From Aphanomyces cochlioides (lineage: Eukaryota; Oomycota; Saprolegniomycetes; Saprolegniales; Verrucalvaceae), in assembly GCA_019828595.1 (NCBI GenBank), contig JAHQRK010000003.1, positions 1,798,001-1,862,000 on the forward strand: DNA of 64,000 nt. Reading direction: 5' to 3'. How positions within the stretch are numbered: position 1 is the stretch's first letter; every line of letters begins with the position of its first letter. The notes beneath the pieces are model-generated. The model made no database searches and was not told where the DNA came from. It worked only from the letters and a program-made list of their open reading frames with translations. Shown piece by piece: positions 61,150-64,000 of the stretch. Both the position numbers and the translations under genes were made by a program.

Positions 61150-64000
61150 ATACTGACAGAAAGAAGATAAAGCCTTGGTGATCTGTGATATTCAGAAATC
61201 ATCCTTTATTTTGATTCCGACGATCCACTGGAAGGCTAGAACCGACATATATAATGGACGCGTTTGCTCGCGTTTAGTGGAAAATACTGGCTGATTAGTC
61301 TGCACAAACCTTTCGGCCGAGCGTGCCAACATAGATTCATCGACGGACCGCCTATTCATCAATATTGCTATTTCTACTTTTAGTCGCAGCGATCTTTGGT
61401 TGATTGTGGAAATATTAGTGTGTCTTCAGTCAACGAGTGAATTGCAATCAAATCCATCCTTTCTTGTTCATAAGCCGTCCCTATCAGCTGTTTGAGATCA
61501 AACATCGCAGGAGTCATTCTCGGTGACATTTCTTGATTGATATAAATCTTTGCCAAGGACGTAGACTTGAATTAGATTTCTTGGTGGAATGACGTGCGAT
61601 AGAATTTAGGGCTTTGACTCGAAATGCAATGTCTCCAAACATGCAAATGACATTTTTGGATATTCGTGACATTCATCAGATGACAACCTGGTAGCAGGAG
61701 TTTGACATGTGCATATGTTGAGTGTAAAGTTAATTATGAGGGTCCTGAATATTGTCGCAGGCTTTTCTCACTACATTTTCTTCCCATGTATCATTCAGCA
61801 CCTACGATATGATGCCAAATTTCATGTCAGCATTCCTTGTGACAAGACGTTCTTGACAACATTCCAGCAAAGGAATTAGGCTGCCAGAATCACCCCATTT
61901 CAAGCCCAAATGATTATGATTACTGTAAGGACATCACACAATAATGAACTATAAAGTGTCTATAAGATCGGTCTTCTCCGTTTACGTGTGAGAGCCACGA
62001 TGTTATATGTCTCCCTGACTTTCCTTTATTGCATCGACGAGATGTAATGGCAATATTCTTCACAAGAGGCGTAAATGCAGAAATATATCTTATGAAATTA
62101 TGAATTGAGCATGACAAATGAAAAAATGGATGGATTATGTTTTGCGCTTGGGGCGACGACTCGAGACCGCTTCGCTCTTTGAAATGATGTTGCTGTTTTG
62201 GTCTCACAGTACCTGTGAAAAGATAAATGACATCGACCTCATTTGTTCTCTTACGTGGCTGAGCGCTTTGATTTTCTTATTTCTCGTGGAGAAACAACTC
62301 GTCTTGTTGCTTCTTCTCCAAGGCTCGAGTATTTTTGCCTCGTCGAGCTGTTGATTTGATTTCCTGTGGTGATATTGGCGCTCGACTGTCTTGATTTGAT
62401 GGCAGTGGCTCAGCATCACCTTTGGTGCGCATGCTTGAATTGCTCGTGGTGTCTCTGGAGGACGACCCCGGTCGACGTAGACTGCAATTTCGCCACTGTC
62501 GCAACTCGAAGTTTCGCTTTCCACTGCACCACAAGCTGCACATGTGTATTCCTAGACGATTTATGAATACAATCATACATTGAATCGTGTACCTCGGGTA
62601 TCGTGACTTGCGTGATTGCGTGTGGAAGCATGTCAATGTAGCGTCTTTGTCCTTCATTCGAGTGCTGCAGTACAACAAGCTGAGTCTCCATTTGGTGTAA
62701 TTGGTCTGTGAGTCCACGACTCTTGCCTTGCATCCATGTGCGTACAATAAGTTGAAGTGATTCCATTTGAAATTCACACGCGCGCTTGTCGCCGATTGAG
62801 CGTCGTAGCTCTCGCTCCATCATATGCTGGCGCTCGTAGAGATGGCATAATTGGTCTTCCGGGGCCATTTGATGGACATCCCATCTGTGTTTGGCTTGCT
62901 GAAATTTGGCCACGACCTTTTCATGCTCCCAATTGTCGGTTTGAGACACCAATGCCACTGGATCCAAGCTCTACGTCAGCATTAGACACGTTTGGTAGCT
63001 CGAGCTTACCTCATTTTCTGTTTGAAGAGATACAATTTGGTCGGCTTGGACATCAAGATCACAAGGTGCAGCACAATCCGCCGAGTGAAATAGTTGCAAT
63101 TCCTGACATTTCGTACAAGGAGGTGAGACTATAGTGTTTTGTGTCTCCACATCAAAGCCTGTGTCTTGACCGAGTCCTCGTTTCTCTTGATCGGAATCGA
63201 GATTGTCGAGCTTGATCAAGTCAGCACTGATTTGACTTGGTTGCTCCTTCAACAAATCATTTTCTTTCTTTCCAGAAGTAATCTCGCTGTCCAACTTGCC
63301 TTGCAGAGTTGCCACGTTAATAATATGCTACCACAGCATGAGCTCGTACGAAAATGCAAACGCACTCACCTGCCCGTATTTGGTCTCGTGCATCGCCAGT
63401 TGATTATAATCATCGTCCACCTTGATCGTTGGAAAGATAGCGCGACGAATAGTTTGATTTGCTGTCTTGACTTGTCGTCGAACGTGTTCAGTCACTGGAG
63501 CCACCAGAGATAGCTTTGGCGAACGCGCCTTGGCGACAATACAATCAGAGGTATTCTCTTTGGACTCCTCCGGCATCACCAAATCAGTCGCTTTGATTGT
63601 ACATGATGAGGGTGGAGGAAGAGACGCTACTACGTCCTCTGGGACGTCAAATGCGGTCATCTATATCATGTTGGTATGAGAGACTGTCTCGAGATCGCGG
63701 CTTACCAGGTTCGAGAGTGCAACCATTTGGTCGGATGGAAGGGGGAAATGGCCGCTCAGGTCCTTCTCGTCATTCTTTTCATTGTTTTCTTCTGGACGGA
63801 GCGGCTCATCTCCCCATTTCTCTTCTCTCGCGATCGACTCCACAGCCTTGAATCGATAGGGTCATTAAACATGGGATGAAGACACAAAATACCTGTTGAG
63901 GCTCTGCCATGATCTCTTCATCACTGATGGCTTGATCGAGAGGTTTCGTGACCTCGGGGGTGATCAGAGCAGTCGAATGTGTCGTGATATCTTCCACTGC
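61150..64000 (-). repeat. 6-kb unit, copy M8 (partial, runs out of the window)
   Basis: The first 2851 bp of another minus-oriented copy; the array therefore continues beyond the window. Confidence 0.95.
62277..64000 (-). CDS. TOG/HEAT-like protein, copy M8, 5' part outside the window
   Basis: The last six exons and the 3' part of exon 4 are visible and open; the HEAT/TOG part and start lie beyond the window. Arg at the position equivalent to residue 608. Confidence 0.65.

Noticed and set aside
10904..64000. CRISPR array or simple satellite
   Set aside because: The repeat unit is 6 kb, gene-bearing and contiguous; there are no short repeats with unique spacers.
10904..64000. Assembly artefact made by copying one unit
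   Set aside because: Each copy has its own indels and shared variants in a non-trivial pattern, so the copies were read separately; the exact copy number still needs long-read support.

Overview
The window looks like nuclear DNA from a compact protist genome, most likely an oomycete of the Saprolegnia/Aphanomyces type. The evidence is many very short GT-AG introns (31-51 nt), small intergenic gaps, an EF-hand/B-box/SAM protein, a MYND-finger protein, and a decayed Crypton-type tyrosine recombinase, an element class well known in oomycetes. No rRNA, operon or CRISPR structure is visible. All intron models come from reading frames and splice dinucleotides only. || Layout. Bases 1-5.4 kb are ordinary single-copy host DNA: the 3' end of an AAAP-family amino-acid transporter (+), an 11-exon gene for a 954-residue EF-hand/B-box/SAM protein (+), and a convergent two-exon MYND-finger gene (-). 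Bases 5.5-10.65 kb are a transposon graveyard. Long inverted repeats (604 and 552 bp) flank about 4 kb holding a Crypton recombinase pseudogene, an inverted duplication of a coiled-coil coding fragment, a tRNA-like sequence, and a 383-bp piece of the large repeat described next. Bases 10.65-10.9 kb are AT-rich spacer. || From 10,904 to the window end (and beyond) almost everything is one repeat unit of about 6,044 bp: one complete copy in + orientation (P1), a truncated + copy (P2, 1,806 bp), an abrupt inversion at 18,752/18,753, then seven complete copies in - orientation (M1-M7) and a partial eighth (M8). Copies are nearly identical but each carries diagnostic changes: single-base deletions, a 21-bp in-frame duplication in three copies, a 3-bp deletion, and shared point variants. 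|| Each unit carries (a) a 10-exon gene for a 746-residue protein with an N-terminal HEAT/TOG-like (CLASP_N-like) region, coiled-coil-like middle and cysteine pairs, probably microtubule related; (b) divergently from it, across about 600 bp, a second region with several short open frames whose gene structure I could not settle; and (c) two head-to-head gene fragments at the unit end, one of which also occurs in the solo 383-bp piece at 6.2 kb. The large gene appears intact in M2, M3, M5, M6 and M7, is frameshifted in M1 and M4, C-terminally truncated in P1, and cut by the window edge in M8. The main discovery candidate is this amplified, partly inverted 6-kb unit and its sharply defined ends.
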